Assembly (NCBI GenBank): GCA_947623765.1
Contig: CANQIG010000020.1
Span: forward strand, 1 to 15,608
Length of the DNA stretch: 15,608 bases
From: an uncultured Clostridia bacterium
Lineage (GTDB): Bacteria > Bacillota > Clostridia > Oscillospirales > Acutalibacteraceae
Reading direction: 5' to 3'
Shown: positions 1 to 6,136 of the stretch, in pieces
How the letters are laid out: each line of letters opens with the position of its first letter
Position numbering within the stretch: position 1 is the stretch's first letter
The notes under the pieces: model-generated
Database searches by the model: none
What the model saw: only the letters and a program-made list of their open reading frames with translations
Told to the model about the DNA's origin: nothing
Program-made: the position numbers and the translations under genes

Positions 1-1026
1 TGGAAACGCGCGCTCAGGCGCTACGGCATCGACGCGATGAGCGCGATGGCGCAGGGGCTTTTCGCCTCCCTGCTCATCGGGACGATCCTCTCGACGCTCG
101 GGCAGCAGCTCGGCATCCCCGCCCTCGATGAGATCGGCGGCTGGGCCAAGAGCGCGGCGGGACCGGCGATGGCGGTCGCCATCGGCTACGCGCTGAAAGC
201 GCCGCCGCTCGTCCTGTTCTCGCTCGTCACCGTGGGCGGCGCGGCAAACACGCTCGGCGGCGCGGGCGGCCCGCTCGCGGTCCTCGTGATCGCGATCGTC
301 GCGACAGAGCTCGGCCTGCTCGTCAGCAAGAAGACGAAGATCGACATCCTCGTGACGCCCACCGTGGTGATCCTCTCCGGCAGCCTGCTCTCGTACCTCA
401 TCGCGCCGGCCATCGGCTCGGCGGCGGCGCAGCTCGGCGCGCTCATCCGCTGGGCGACGGAACAGCAGCCGTTCCTCATGGGCGTTGTCATCTCGGTCGT
501 CGTCGGCGTCGCGCTGACGCTCCCCATTTCCTCGGCGGCGATCTGCCAGTCCCTGCTGCTCACGGGCCTCGCGGGCGGCGCGGCGGTCGCGGGATGCTGC
601 GCGCAGATGATCGGCTTCGCGGTCATCAGCTTCCGGGAGAACCGCTGGGGCGGCCTCGTCGCGCAGGGCATCGGCACCTCGATGCTCCAAATGTCGAACA
701 TTTTGAAGAATCCGCGCATCTGGATCGCGCCGACGCTCGCCTCCGCGGTCACGGGGCCGCTCGCGACGTGCGTGTTCGGCCTCGAGATGAACGGAGCGCC
801 CATCGCGAGCGGGATGGGCACCTGCGGTCTCGTCGGGCAGATCGGCGTGTACACCGGCTGGGTGCAGTCCGTCGCCGACGGGACGAAGGCCGCGATCACC
901 CCGATGGACTGGATCGGCCTCGCGCTGATCTGCTTCGTCCTCCCCGCCGTGCTCTCGCTCCTCTTTGATCTCGCCGCGCGAAAGCTCGGCTGGGTCAAGG
1001 ACGGCGACATGAAGCTCGACCTGTAA
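1..1026 (+). CDS. PTS EIIC-like membrane protein, PfoR type (5' partial)
   Basis: The reading frame is open to base 1 and ends at TAA 1024-1026, so at least 341 residues are visible and the true start lies outside the window. An ATG at 37 exists, but the residues before it (ALRRYGIDAMSAMAQGLFAS) look like the usual N-terminal lead of this family, so I treat it as internal. The protein is almost wholly hydrophobic, with about eight to nine membrane segments, Gly/Ala-rich helices, and the conserved-looking stretches VTVGGAANTLGGAGGP and GMGTCGLVGQIGVYTGW. This matches the PTS_EIIC_2 family (PfoR-like), known as putative sugar-permease EIIC domains without attached IIA/IIB and as proposed toxin-gene regulators in Clostridium. 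No IIB/IIA gene is visible beside it, so transport versus regulatory function is open. It converges on the BlaI-type gene across a shared terminator. Confidence 0.85.
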   Translation, partial: WKRALRRYGIDAMSAMAQGLFASLLIGTILSTLGQQLGIPALDEIGGWAKSAAGPAMAVAIGYALKAPPLVLFSLVTVGGAANTLGGAGGPLAVLVIAIVATELGLLVSKKTKIDILVTPTVVILSGSLLSYLIAPAIGSAAAQLGALIRWATEQQPFLMGVVISVVVGVALTLPISSAAICQSLLLTGLAGGAAVAGCCAQMIGFAVISFRENRWGGLVAQGIGTSMLQMSNILKNPRIWIAPTLASAVTGPLATCVFGLEMNGAPIASGMGTCGLVGQIGVYTGWVQSVADGTKAAITPMDWIGLALICFVLPAVLSLLFDLAARKLGWVKDGDMKLDL

Positions 1027-1041
1027 GACCCTGAAAAACGC

Positions 1042-1097
1042 AAAAGCTCCCCGGCGGGGACGCTTCGCTCGAAAGCGTCTCTCCCGGGGAGCTTTTT
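1042..1097. terminator. Bidirectional intrinsic terminator between converging genes
   Basis: A long hairpin pairs AAAAGCTCCCCGG (from 1042) with CCGGGGAGCTTTT (ending about 1096) and contains an inner stem GACGCTT/AAGCGTC. On the plus strand it is followed by a T-rich tail (TTTTTGGCTTTTT); on the minus strand the tail reads TTTTGCGTTTTT. It therefore fits as the end of both the plus-strand PTS-like gene and the minus-strand BlaI-type gene. Two smaller GC hairpins follow in 1107-1140 (TCCCC/GGGGA and GCGC/GCGC) without T tails. Confidence 0.88.
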
Positions 1098-1157
1098 GGC
1101 TTTTTCTGTCCCCTAGTCGGGGATCCTGCGCTGTGGCGCTGCGAAAAACGGTGCCGG

Positions 1158-1565
1158 TCAGACCGCGGCCTTCACGGCGGCGCGGATCTTCCGGAGCAGC
1201 GCGTCGGGGTCCACGGACGGGTCGGCCTTCACGAGGGCCGCGACGATGTCCGGGATATCGGCGGAGGTGTAGTGATCGGTCATGGTGATCTGCCGCGCAA
1301 AATACTCGTTGCGCGTGAGAAGCGGGGAAAAACGGCGGGCGTTTTTCCGGCCCGGTCCGTCGTTCATCGTCGCGTCGAGATATCCGTTGTCCATCAGGTT
1401 ATTGATAATAACATGGAACGAATTCCGGGCAAACAGCGGGTCGTCCGGGTCGCGCTGCGCGATCTCCATGATCTCGCCGCGATTGAGCGGGCGTCCGGCC
1501 TCCCATAACAGCTGCATCATGGCAAGCTCAGAATTCGTGAGACGTATTTTTTTCGAGTTTTTCAT
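1158..1565 (-). CDS. BlaI/MecI/CopY-family transcriptional repressor, orphan
   Basis: 135 residues, the normal length of the penicillinase-repressor family. The N-terminal half reads as the family winged helix (LTNSELAMMQLLWEAGRPLN, then RNSFHVIINNLMDNGYLD as recognition helix and wing entry); the C-terminal helical tail would dimerise. Known members repress beta-lactamase, mecA or copper genes and are released by proteolysis by a BlaR1/MecR1 sensor or by metal. No blaR1/M56 peptidase, beta-lactamase or copper gene is adjacent, so the signal and targets are unknown. Start ATG 1565 has AAGGAGG nine bases upstream (minus strand). A consensus promoter lies at 1635-1663 with an AT-rich dyad over its -10, which suggests autorepression. 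Transcription ends at the terminator shared with the PTS-like gene. Confidence 0.88.
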   Translation of the reverse strand: MKNSKKIRLTNSELAMMQLLWEAGRPLNRGEIMEIAQRDPDDPLFARNSFHVIINNLMDNGYLDATMNDGPGRKNARRFSPLLTRNEYFARQITMTDHYTSADIPDIVAALVKADPSVDPDALLRKIRAAVKAAV

Positions 1566-1627
1566 GTCCCATTGCCTCCTTATCGTTCCGCGCGAGGGTG
1601 CGTGGATGTATATGCAGAACGACTCGA

Positions 1628-1644
1628 CATATATAGTATATTTG
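1628..1644. promoter_or_regulatory. Candidate operator dyad over the -10 of the BlaI-type gene
   Basis: CATATATAGTATATTTG is an imperfect palindrome centred on base 1636; all but one base pair of the arms match. It covers the -10 hexamer and predicted transcription start. BlaI-family repressors bind AT-rich dyads of this size, often built on TACA/TGTA half-sites; the exact TACA-TGTA core is not present here, so assignment as the operator is inference. Confidence 0.45.
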
Positions 1645-1663
1645 CAATTTCCTTTTTTGTCAA
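1635..1663 (-). promoter_or_regulatory. Sigma-A promoter of the BlaI-type gene
   Basis: On the minus strand, TTGACA (1663-1658), a 17-base spacer and TATACT (1640-1635). The predicted start of transcription is near 1628, leaving a leader of about 60 bases before ATG 1565. The -35 is perfect and the spacing optimal, so the BlaI-type gene very probably has its own transcript even though the upstream minus-strand gene ends only 135 bases away. Confidence 0.8.
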
Positions 1664-1688
1664 GGCATATAGGAAAAAAACTCGGAAA

Positions 1689-1704
1689 TTGACAAAAAAG
1701 TCAA
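1689..1704. repeat. Perfect inverted repeat TTGAC-A6-GTCAA at the end of the ThyX-like gene
   Basis: The arms TTGAC and GTCAA are exact and separated by six A on the plus strand (six T on the minus strand). The element overlaps the TGA stop of the minus-strand gene at 1701-1703. It lacks a GC-rich stem and a clear T tail, so it is at best a weak terminator; it could equally be a protein-binding site. Confidence 0.45.
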
Positions 1705-2336
1705 CTGGATGAGACGGATTCCTCCTCGAAGAAAAGCGCTCGGAAATAAGGCAGAGCCAGCGCCCAGTCGCAGTAGGCGTGCCATTCGTCGAGCTTGTGA
1801 TCGCGCCGCGCGAAATACTGGTTCCGGATGTTTTCGTAGTTCATCGTGACGGTGCGCATCTGATTGTAGCTCTCCGGCAGGAGCTGGATGAGGCTGTACC
1901 AGAGGGTTTTGTCCTTCGTCTCGACGAACCGCAGGCGCAGGTCCTCCAGAGACGCGAGGAGCGCGTCGAACGCTTCCCTTGCCTCCGGCACGAGGCGCTC
2001 GGCGCTGAAATCCGCGGCCTCGATGGGCTTCGCGTGGAGCTTGTGCATGGTGCTCGTGGAGTTCGCGACGGTCCCCACCTTGTAGGTGTCAAACTCCTTC
2101 CACCAGTAGAGCGGTGCGGTGATATCCACCGTGACGAAGATCTGCCGGACGAATTTCCGGTGGTCGCTGCCGGCCTTGCAGAGCCGCTTCGCGAGGCTGA
2201 GGTCGTTCGGCCCGAAGACGAAGGTCCCGTCCGGCTCGGTGCGGCTGTCCATGCGGTCCCAGCTGTTCATGGGGTTGCGCGCGCCGCGCAGCGCGTTTTC
2301 AAAATTCATGACCGAAGTGCGTTCGAGTAAGATCAT
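1701..2336 (-). CDS. Conserved uncharacterised protein, possible ThyX-fold relative
   Basis: 211 residues from ATG 2336, chosen because AAAGGA lies seven bases upstream and the start falls 28 bases after the rlmH stop; the frame stays open into rlmH to 2405 but that region overlaps a certain gene. The core is rich in aromatic and conserved-looking residues (FVTVDITAPLYWWKEFDTYK then VGTVANSTSTMHKL; later LPESYNQMRTVTMNYENI and ARRDHKLDEWHAYCDW). I recognise it as a family widespread in Firmicutes genomes and phages without assigned function. The order of an early x-N-S-x-S stretch and a later LP...N...R...H..EW stretch resembles flavin-dependent thymidylate synthase ThyX, but the canonical RHRxxxxNxxS flavin/dUMP motif is absent. 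Enzyme activity is therefore not claimed. It is probably cotranscribed with rlmH. Confidence 0.7.
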   Translation of the reverse strand: MILLERTSVMNFENALRGARNPMNSWDRMDSRTEPDGTFVFGPNDLSLAKRLCKAGSDHRKFVRQIFVTVDITAPLYWWKEFDTYKVGTVANSTSTMHKLHAKPIEAADFSAERLVPEAREAFDALLASLEDLRLRFVETKDKTLWYSLIQLLPESYNQMRTVTMNYENIRNQYFARRDHKLDEWHAYCDWALALPYFRALFFEEESVSSS

Positions 2337-2364
2337 GGGGAGTCCTTTCCGCGGCTTTGCCGCC

Positions 2365-2841
2365 TCATTTGTGGTATCGGGAACCGTGCAAAATGGTGAA
2401 CGCACGGTAGATCTGCTCCGCGAGCATGACGCGCGCGAGCTGGTGGGGAAACGTCATGCGCGACATGGAGACGCCGGGCCCGAGCGCCTTGACCCTCGGC
2501 GAAAGCCCGAACGACGAGCCGATGAGAAACGCGAGGCTGCTCTCCCCGCCGTTCGCCGCGTCCCCGATGCGCTTCGCAAGCGCCTCGGAACTCAGCAGCT
2601 CCCCCTCGATCACGAGCGGGAACGCGCGGCTCTTCCCGACGGCGGCGAGGATGCGGTCCGCCTCCTTCTCGAGTGCCGCCGCGATCTCGGCGGGCGACGG
2701 GTCTGCGGGAAGGCGCGCCTCCTCGAGCTCGACGACGGAGAACCGGCAGAACGCTGAGAGGCGCTTCGCGTATTCTTTGACGGCGTCGCGCCAGTATGCC
2801 TCTTTCAGCTTCCCGACGCAGACGAGCTTGACCTCCAGCAT
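2365..2841 (-). CDS. rlmH: 23S rRNA pseudouridine-1915 N3-methyltransferase RlmH
   Basis: 158 residues, the usual length for RlmH. This SPOUT-fold enzyme uses SAM to methylate N3 of pseudouridine 1915 in helix 69 of 23S rRNA on assembled 70S ribosomes. Visible family features are the MLEVKLVCVGKLKEAYWRDA start, the SAM-site stretch FLIGSSFGLS, the MTFPHQLARVMLAEQIYRA stretch and the terminal RYHK. Start ATG 2841 follows GGAGGAAAA. Its Shine-Dalgarno overlaps the stop of the upstream hydrolase gene (2850), so the two are translationally coupled. The MBL-fold yycJ-type gene directly before rlmH is a common Firmicutes arrangement. Confidence 0.95.
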   Translation of the reverse strand: MLEVKLVCVGKLKEAYWRDAVKEYAKRLSAFCRFSVVELEEARLPADPSPAEIAAALEKEADRILAAVGKSRAFPLVIEGELLSSEALAKRIGDAANGGESSLAFLIGSSFGLSPRVKALGPGVSMSRMTFPHQLARVMLAEQIYRAFTILHGSRYHK

Positions 2842-2849
2842 TTTTCCTC

Positions 2850-3635
2850 CTAAAACGTCAGGACGCGGCCATCCGTGTTCTCCACCGGCGCGGCCTCGAG
2901 CGTATATGTATCGGGGGCGGCCCCGGCTTCCTCCAGCCCGTGGACCGCCGCGCGCAGCGCCGTCTCCGGCGTGTTGTTCTCCCGGCTCAGATGCGCGAGG
3001 AGGAACCGCCGCGTCCCCGAAGCGTAGAGCCGCTGCAGCAGCGCCGCGCAGCCGTCGTTCGAGAGGTGTCCCCAATCGGAGAGGATGCGGCGCTTCAACC
3101 GGTACGGATATGGGCCGGTCCGCAGCATCGCTTCGTCGTGGTTCGATTCTACCACCGCGAGATCCGCCCCGGCAAGATGGTTCGCGACCTCGTCCGTCAC
3201 GTGCCCGAGGTCGGTCGCGAAGCCGAGCGTCTTCCCGTCCGGGCACGCGACGCGAAAGCCGAGGCTCTCCGCCGCGTCGTGCGGCGTGCGGAACGGGGTC
3301 ACGCGGAACGGTTCGAGCTCCACCTCGCGGGACATCATGTACGACGGGAATTTGCCGTCGAGCGCGCCGAGATCGGCCAGCGCGAGCAGCGTCCCCTTCG
3401 AGGCGAATACCGGCAGCGCATATCGGGAGGCGAACACCCGCAGCCCGGTCACATGGTCGCTGTGCTCGTGCGTCAAAAACACGGCCCGCAGCGCCAGCGG
3501 GTCCACGCCCGCGCGGCGCAGCGCCTGCTCCGTCTGCTTCGCGCTGCGGCCCACGTCGATCAGGATGCCCTCGGTCTTCGTGCCGATATAATAGCTGTTT
3601 CCGGTACTGCCGCTGAACAGCGGGATCAACTCCAT
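2850..3635 (-). CDS. yycJ: YycJ/WalJ-type metallo-beta-lactamase-fold hydrolase
   Basis: 261 residues from ATG 3635, which has GGAGGT four to five bases upstream; longer readings to 3710 add an unlikely basic extension running into the murA end. The metal-binding motif HEHSDH (about residues 56-61) follows the N-terminal beta-strand pattern LIPLFSGSTGNSYYIG, and a later ATDLGHV and AHLSRENN supply the further metal ligands of the fold. The YycJ/WalJ subgroup sits near walKR or rlmH in many Firmicutes and has been linked to coordination of cell division with replication and to DNA-end processing; its substrate remains poorly defined. It is followed by rlmH with eight bases between stop and start, and preceded by murA, likely one transcript. 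Confidence 0.88.
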   Translation of the reverse strand: MELIPLFSGSTGNSYYIGTKTEGILIDVGRSAKQTEQALRRAGVDPLALRAVFLTHEHSDHVTGLRVFASRYALPVFASKGTLLALADLGALDGKFPSYMMSREVELEPFRVTPFRTPHDAAESLGFRVACPDGKTLGFATDLGHVTDEVANHLAGADLAVVESNHDEAMLRTGPYPYRLKRRILSDWGHLSNDGCAALLQRLYASGTRRFLLAHLSRENNTPETALRAAVHGLEEAGAAPDTYTLEAAPVENTDGRVLTF

Positions 3636-3720
3636 GCGGACCTCCAAAATTCGTTCTTCCCGGTCCCCCGGGACAAGAAAACACGCCCGACGGCCAGCCG
3701 CCGGGCGCACATCGCAAATC

Positions 3721-5007
3721 TTATCCGATTTTCACAGCGGGGACCGCCGTGTCCCGCCTCAGGTACATATCCGCGCCGAGGCCGACGAACTTCTCCACAA
3801 TGTCCTCGTAGCCGCGCTGGATATGCTCGATCTCCTCCACACGCGTCGTCCCATGCGCGGCAAGACCGGCGATGACCATCGCCGCGCCCGCACGCAGATC
3901 GACCGCGCGGACCGGCGCGCCGCGGAGGAAATCCACGCCCTCGATGATGGCGCTCTTGCCTTCCACCGTGATCTGTGCGCCCATGCGCCGGAGCTCCTCC
4001 ACATAGCGGAAGCGCCCTTCGCCCCAGACGTTTTCATTCAAAATGCTTGTCCCCTGCGCCACCGCGAGCAGCGCCGCGATCTGCGGCTGCATATCCGTCG
4101 GGAAGCCCGGATGCGGCATCGTCTTCACATTGCATTTCGCGAGCGGGTAGGAACGGCGCACACGGACCGCGTCGTCATACTCGATGACCTCCACGTCCAT
4201 CTCGCGGAGTTTCGCCGTGATGGACTCGAGGTGCTTTGGGGTCACGTTGCGCACCACCACGTCGCCCATCGTCGCGGCGGCGGCGGCCATATACGTCCCG
4301 GCCTCGATCTGGTCCGGGATGATCGAATACGTCGTCCCGTACAGGTGCTCCACGCCGCGAATCTTGATGACGTCCGTGCCGGCGCCGGAGATGTTCGCGC
4401 CCATGGAATTCAGGAAGTTCGCGAGGTCGACGATGTGCGGCTCGCGCGCCGCGTTCTCGACGACCGTGAGGCCCTTCGCCTTTACGGAAGCGAGGATGAT
4501 GTTCATCGTCGCGCCGACCGACGCCATGTCGAGGTAGATGTGCGCGCCGTGCAGCTCCTTCGCGCGCACGGCGATCATGCCGTCGTCCAGGCTGTACGTG
4601 CAGCCGAGCGCGCGGAAGCCCTTGATGTGCTGGTCAATGGGCCGAACGCCGAAATCGCAGCCGCCGGGCAGCGGAACGATCGCCTCGTTGTACCGGCCGA
4701 GCAGCGCGCCGATGTTGTAGTACGAACCGCGCATCTTCCGCCCGAGCTCGCTGCGCACGACGTGCGTGTCGATGCCTCTCGGGTCGATCTCCACGGTGTT
4801 CCGGCCGACCCACGTGACCGTCGCGCCAAGCTCCCGAAGGATCCGGACGGAAAGCTCCACGTCCATGACGCAGGGCACGTTTTCGATGCGGCACGGAGAC
4901 TCCGCCAGCGCGACCGCAGGCAAAATGGCAACGGCGGCGTTCTTTGCGCCGCTGATCATAACTTCACCGACAAGGCGGTTTCCACCGCGAATAACAAACT
5001 GATCCAC
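3721..5007 (-). CDS. murA: UDP-N-acetylglucosamine 1-carboxyvinyltransferase MurA
   Basis: 428 residues. It transfers enolpyruvate from PEP to UDP-GlcNAc, the first committed cytoplasmic step of peptidoglycan synthesis. From the GTG at 5007 the product reads (M)DQFVIRGGNRLVGEV, the standard MurA start, and puts the catalytic residues at the usual numbers: ISGAKN with Lys22, and PGGCDFGVRPIDQH with the PEP/fosfomycin-reactive Cys117. AGGAAAG about seven bases upstream supports the GTG. An upstream in-frame ATG at 5043 would add 12 residues but has GGAG only three bases away. Presence of the Cys (not Asp) predicts a fosfomycin-sensitive active site. A strong promoter at 5225-5253 leaves an unusually long leader of about 210 bases. 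Downstream yycJ and rlmH follow without a visible terminator. Confidence 0.95.
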   Translation of the reverse strand: MDQFVIRGGNRLVGEVMISGAKNAAVAILPAVALAESPCRIENVPCVMDVELSVRILRELGATVTWVGRNTVEIDPRGIDTHVVRSELGRKMRGSYYNIGALLGRYNEAIVPLPGGCDFGVRPIDQHIKGFRALGCTYSLDDGMIAVRAKELHGAHIYLDMASVGATMNIILASVKAKGLTVVENAAREPHIVDLANFLNSMGANISGAGTDVIKIRGVEHLYGTTYSIIPDQIEAGTYMAAAAATMGDVVVRNVTPKHLESITAKLREMDVEVIEYDDAVRVRRSYPLAKCNVKTMPHPGFPTDMQPQIAALLAVAQGTSILNENVWGEGRFRYVEELRRMGAQITVEGKSAIIEGVDFLRGAPVRAVDLRAGAAMVIAGLAAHGTTRVEEIEHIQRGYEDIVEKFVGLGADMYLRRDTAVPAVKIG

Positions 5008-5224
5008 TCTTCGACTTTCCTTTCCTTCGGCCTCGCCGCGCATAAGCTCCGTTGCCCGCAGCGCCCGCCGCCCCAAGTCCGGGTCAAGGCGATTTCCCTA
5101 TCCCTGTTTCCCGCGCCGGGCGCGTCGAACGGCCCGCACGGCATCTCTATCGTAAAGTAAAGCATTTACTGAAATCAGACGCAGCGCACGGTGATCGGCA
5201 CTGCGTTTAGTATTACCGTTATTT
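5008..5224 (-). promoter_or_regulatory. Long 5' leader of murA
   Basis: About 210 bases separate the predicted murA transcription start (near 5218) from its GTG start. No convincing gene is present; a 69-codon minus-strand frame overlapping the murA start lacks a ribosome site. Visible structure: a hairpin ACGCAG/CTGCGT at 5179-5206 near the transcript 5' end, and GTAAA-GCA-TTTAC at 5157-5169. The 11-base word GTAAAGTAAAG occurs here (5152-5162) and again at 5282-5292. I recognise no known riboswitch class. Together with the plsY terminator this accounts for the 393-base stretch between murA and plsY. Confidence 0.5.
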
Positions 5225-5253
5225 ATGATAATACACAAAGGAAAAAAAGTCAA
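5225..5253 (-). promoter_or_regulatory. Sigma-A promoter of murA
   Basis: On the minus strand, TTGACT (5253-5248), a 17-base T-rich spacer and TATCAT (5230-5225). It sits in the most AT-rich stretch of the region, between the plsY terminator and the murA leader, and is the only good promoter match before murA. Confidence 0.75.
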
Positions 5254-5287
5254 TCCCTGAAATGGAATTTTCTGAAATTATGTAAAG

Positions 5288-5319
5288 TAAAGAGCCCAAA
5301 CTTTACGCATTTGGGCTCT
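5288..5319 (-). terminator. Intrinsic terminator after plsY
   Basis: The minus strand reads AGAGCCCAAA, a nine-base loop, then TTTGGGCTCT (stem arms 5319-5310 and 5300-5291), followed by a T-rich but interrupted tail TTTACTTTAC. It separates the der/plsY unit from the murA promoter. A GTAAAG word in the loop can alternatively pair with the CTTTAC just after the stem, so the structure may not be simple. Confidence 0.7.
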
Positions 5320-5400
5320 GAAAATCGAACTGCTGTTTTGTTTTTTGGCTTTTTTCGGCCCGCAAGCGCTTTTCCTTTCCGATGGCAAGGCGTTCCGCGC

Positions 5401-6108
5401 TCACTTTTCGCGGTGGAAGGAGATCGGCTTTTCCTCCCCGCGCATCAGCCGCCGGATGTTCTCCCTGTGCTTCACGATGACCGTGATCCCGAGCAGCGCG
5501 GCGAACAGCGTCGCGATGACGACGTAAATGAGCGGCAGGGAGCCATTCCCGTAATCGACCCAGAACGTCACGGCGAACGTGAAGAACGGGTACGCGGCGG
5601 CGGCGACGATGCTCGAGAGGGAGATCGTCCGGCGCAGGAGAAACACGACGCCGAAGATCAAAAGCTCCAGCAGGAAGACGCGCCAGTCGAGCAGGAGCAT
5701 CATCCCTGCGGAGGAGGCCACGCCTTTCCCGCCGCGGAAGCCGAAGTAGAGCGGGTACATATGGCCGATCAGGCAGCAGTACCCGGCAGCGTACATTCCG
5801 ATCTTCGCGAGCTGCTCGCCCGCGCCGCCGATATAAAACAGGATGATATAGCCGAGCGCGACCGAGACCGCGCACTTCAGGAAATCGCACACGAAGGTCA
5901 GGATCGAGGCCTTCGGCCCGGCGACGCGCATGACGTTCGTCGCGCCGGCGTTGCCGCTGCCGTGGCTGCGCACGTCGGTCTTCGCAAAGGCGCGCGTCAG
6001 GAGGATCGCGAAGCTGACGCTCCCGATCAGGTAGCCCGCCGCGCCGGCAAGCAGCAGCGGCAGGATCAGGTTCCAATAGGTGTTGGCAAGAAAACCGAAG
6101 ATATTCAC
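5401..6108 (-). CDS. plsY: Acyl-phosphate:glycerol-3-phosphate acyltransferase PlsY
   Basis: 235 residues from GTG 6108, preceded by AAGGAGGA at a spacing of about six; the longer frame to 6270 overlaps der and is not credible. PlsY is an integral membrane enzyme that transfers the acyl group of acyl-phosphate to sn-glycerol-3-phosphate, forming lysophosphatidate in the first step of phospholipid synthesis. About five to six membrane segments are visible. Conserved cytoplasmic motifs are GSGNAGATN (about 50-58) and GHMYPLYFGFRGGKGVA (about 115-131). The C-terminal tail (HRENIRRLMRGEEKPISF) is typical of Firmicutes PlsY. The start lies 28 bases after the der stop, so the two are one operon; gpsA, which often follows plsY, is absent here. 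Confidence 0.95.
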   Translation of the reverse strand: MNIFGFLANTYWNLILPLLLAGAAGYLIGSVSFAILLTRAFAKTDVRSHGSGNAGATNVMRVAGPKASILTFVCDFLKCAVSVALGYIILFYIGGAGEQLAKIGMYAAGYCCLIGHMYPLYFGFRGGKGVASSAGMMLLLDWRVFLLELLIFGVVFLLRRTISLSSIVAAAAYPFFTFAVTFWVDYGNGSLPLIYVVIATLFAALLGITVIVKHRENIRRLMRGEEKPISFHREK

Positions 6109-6136
6109 GGCGAGTCCTCCTTCCGCACGGTCGTGC

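Noticed and set aside
2365..3717. A 450-codon minus-strand frame ending with the RlmH sequence, suggesting a fusion
   Set aside because: Only the last 158 residues read as RlmH; the part before is Arg/Pro/Gly-rich shadow of the MBL-fold gene, and rlmH has its own strong ribosome site and ATG at 2841.
3634..5160. A 508-codon plus-strand frame opposite murA
   Set aside because: Antisense to murA, which is certain from Lys22/Cys117 motifs and full length.
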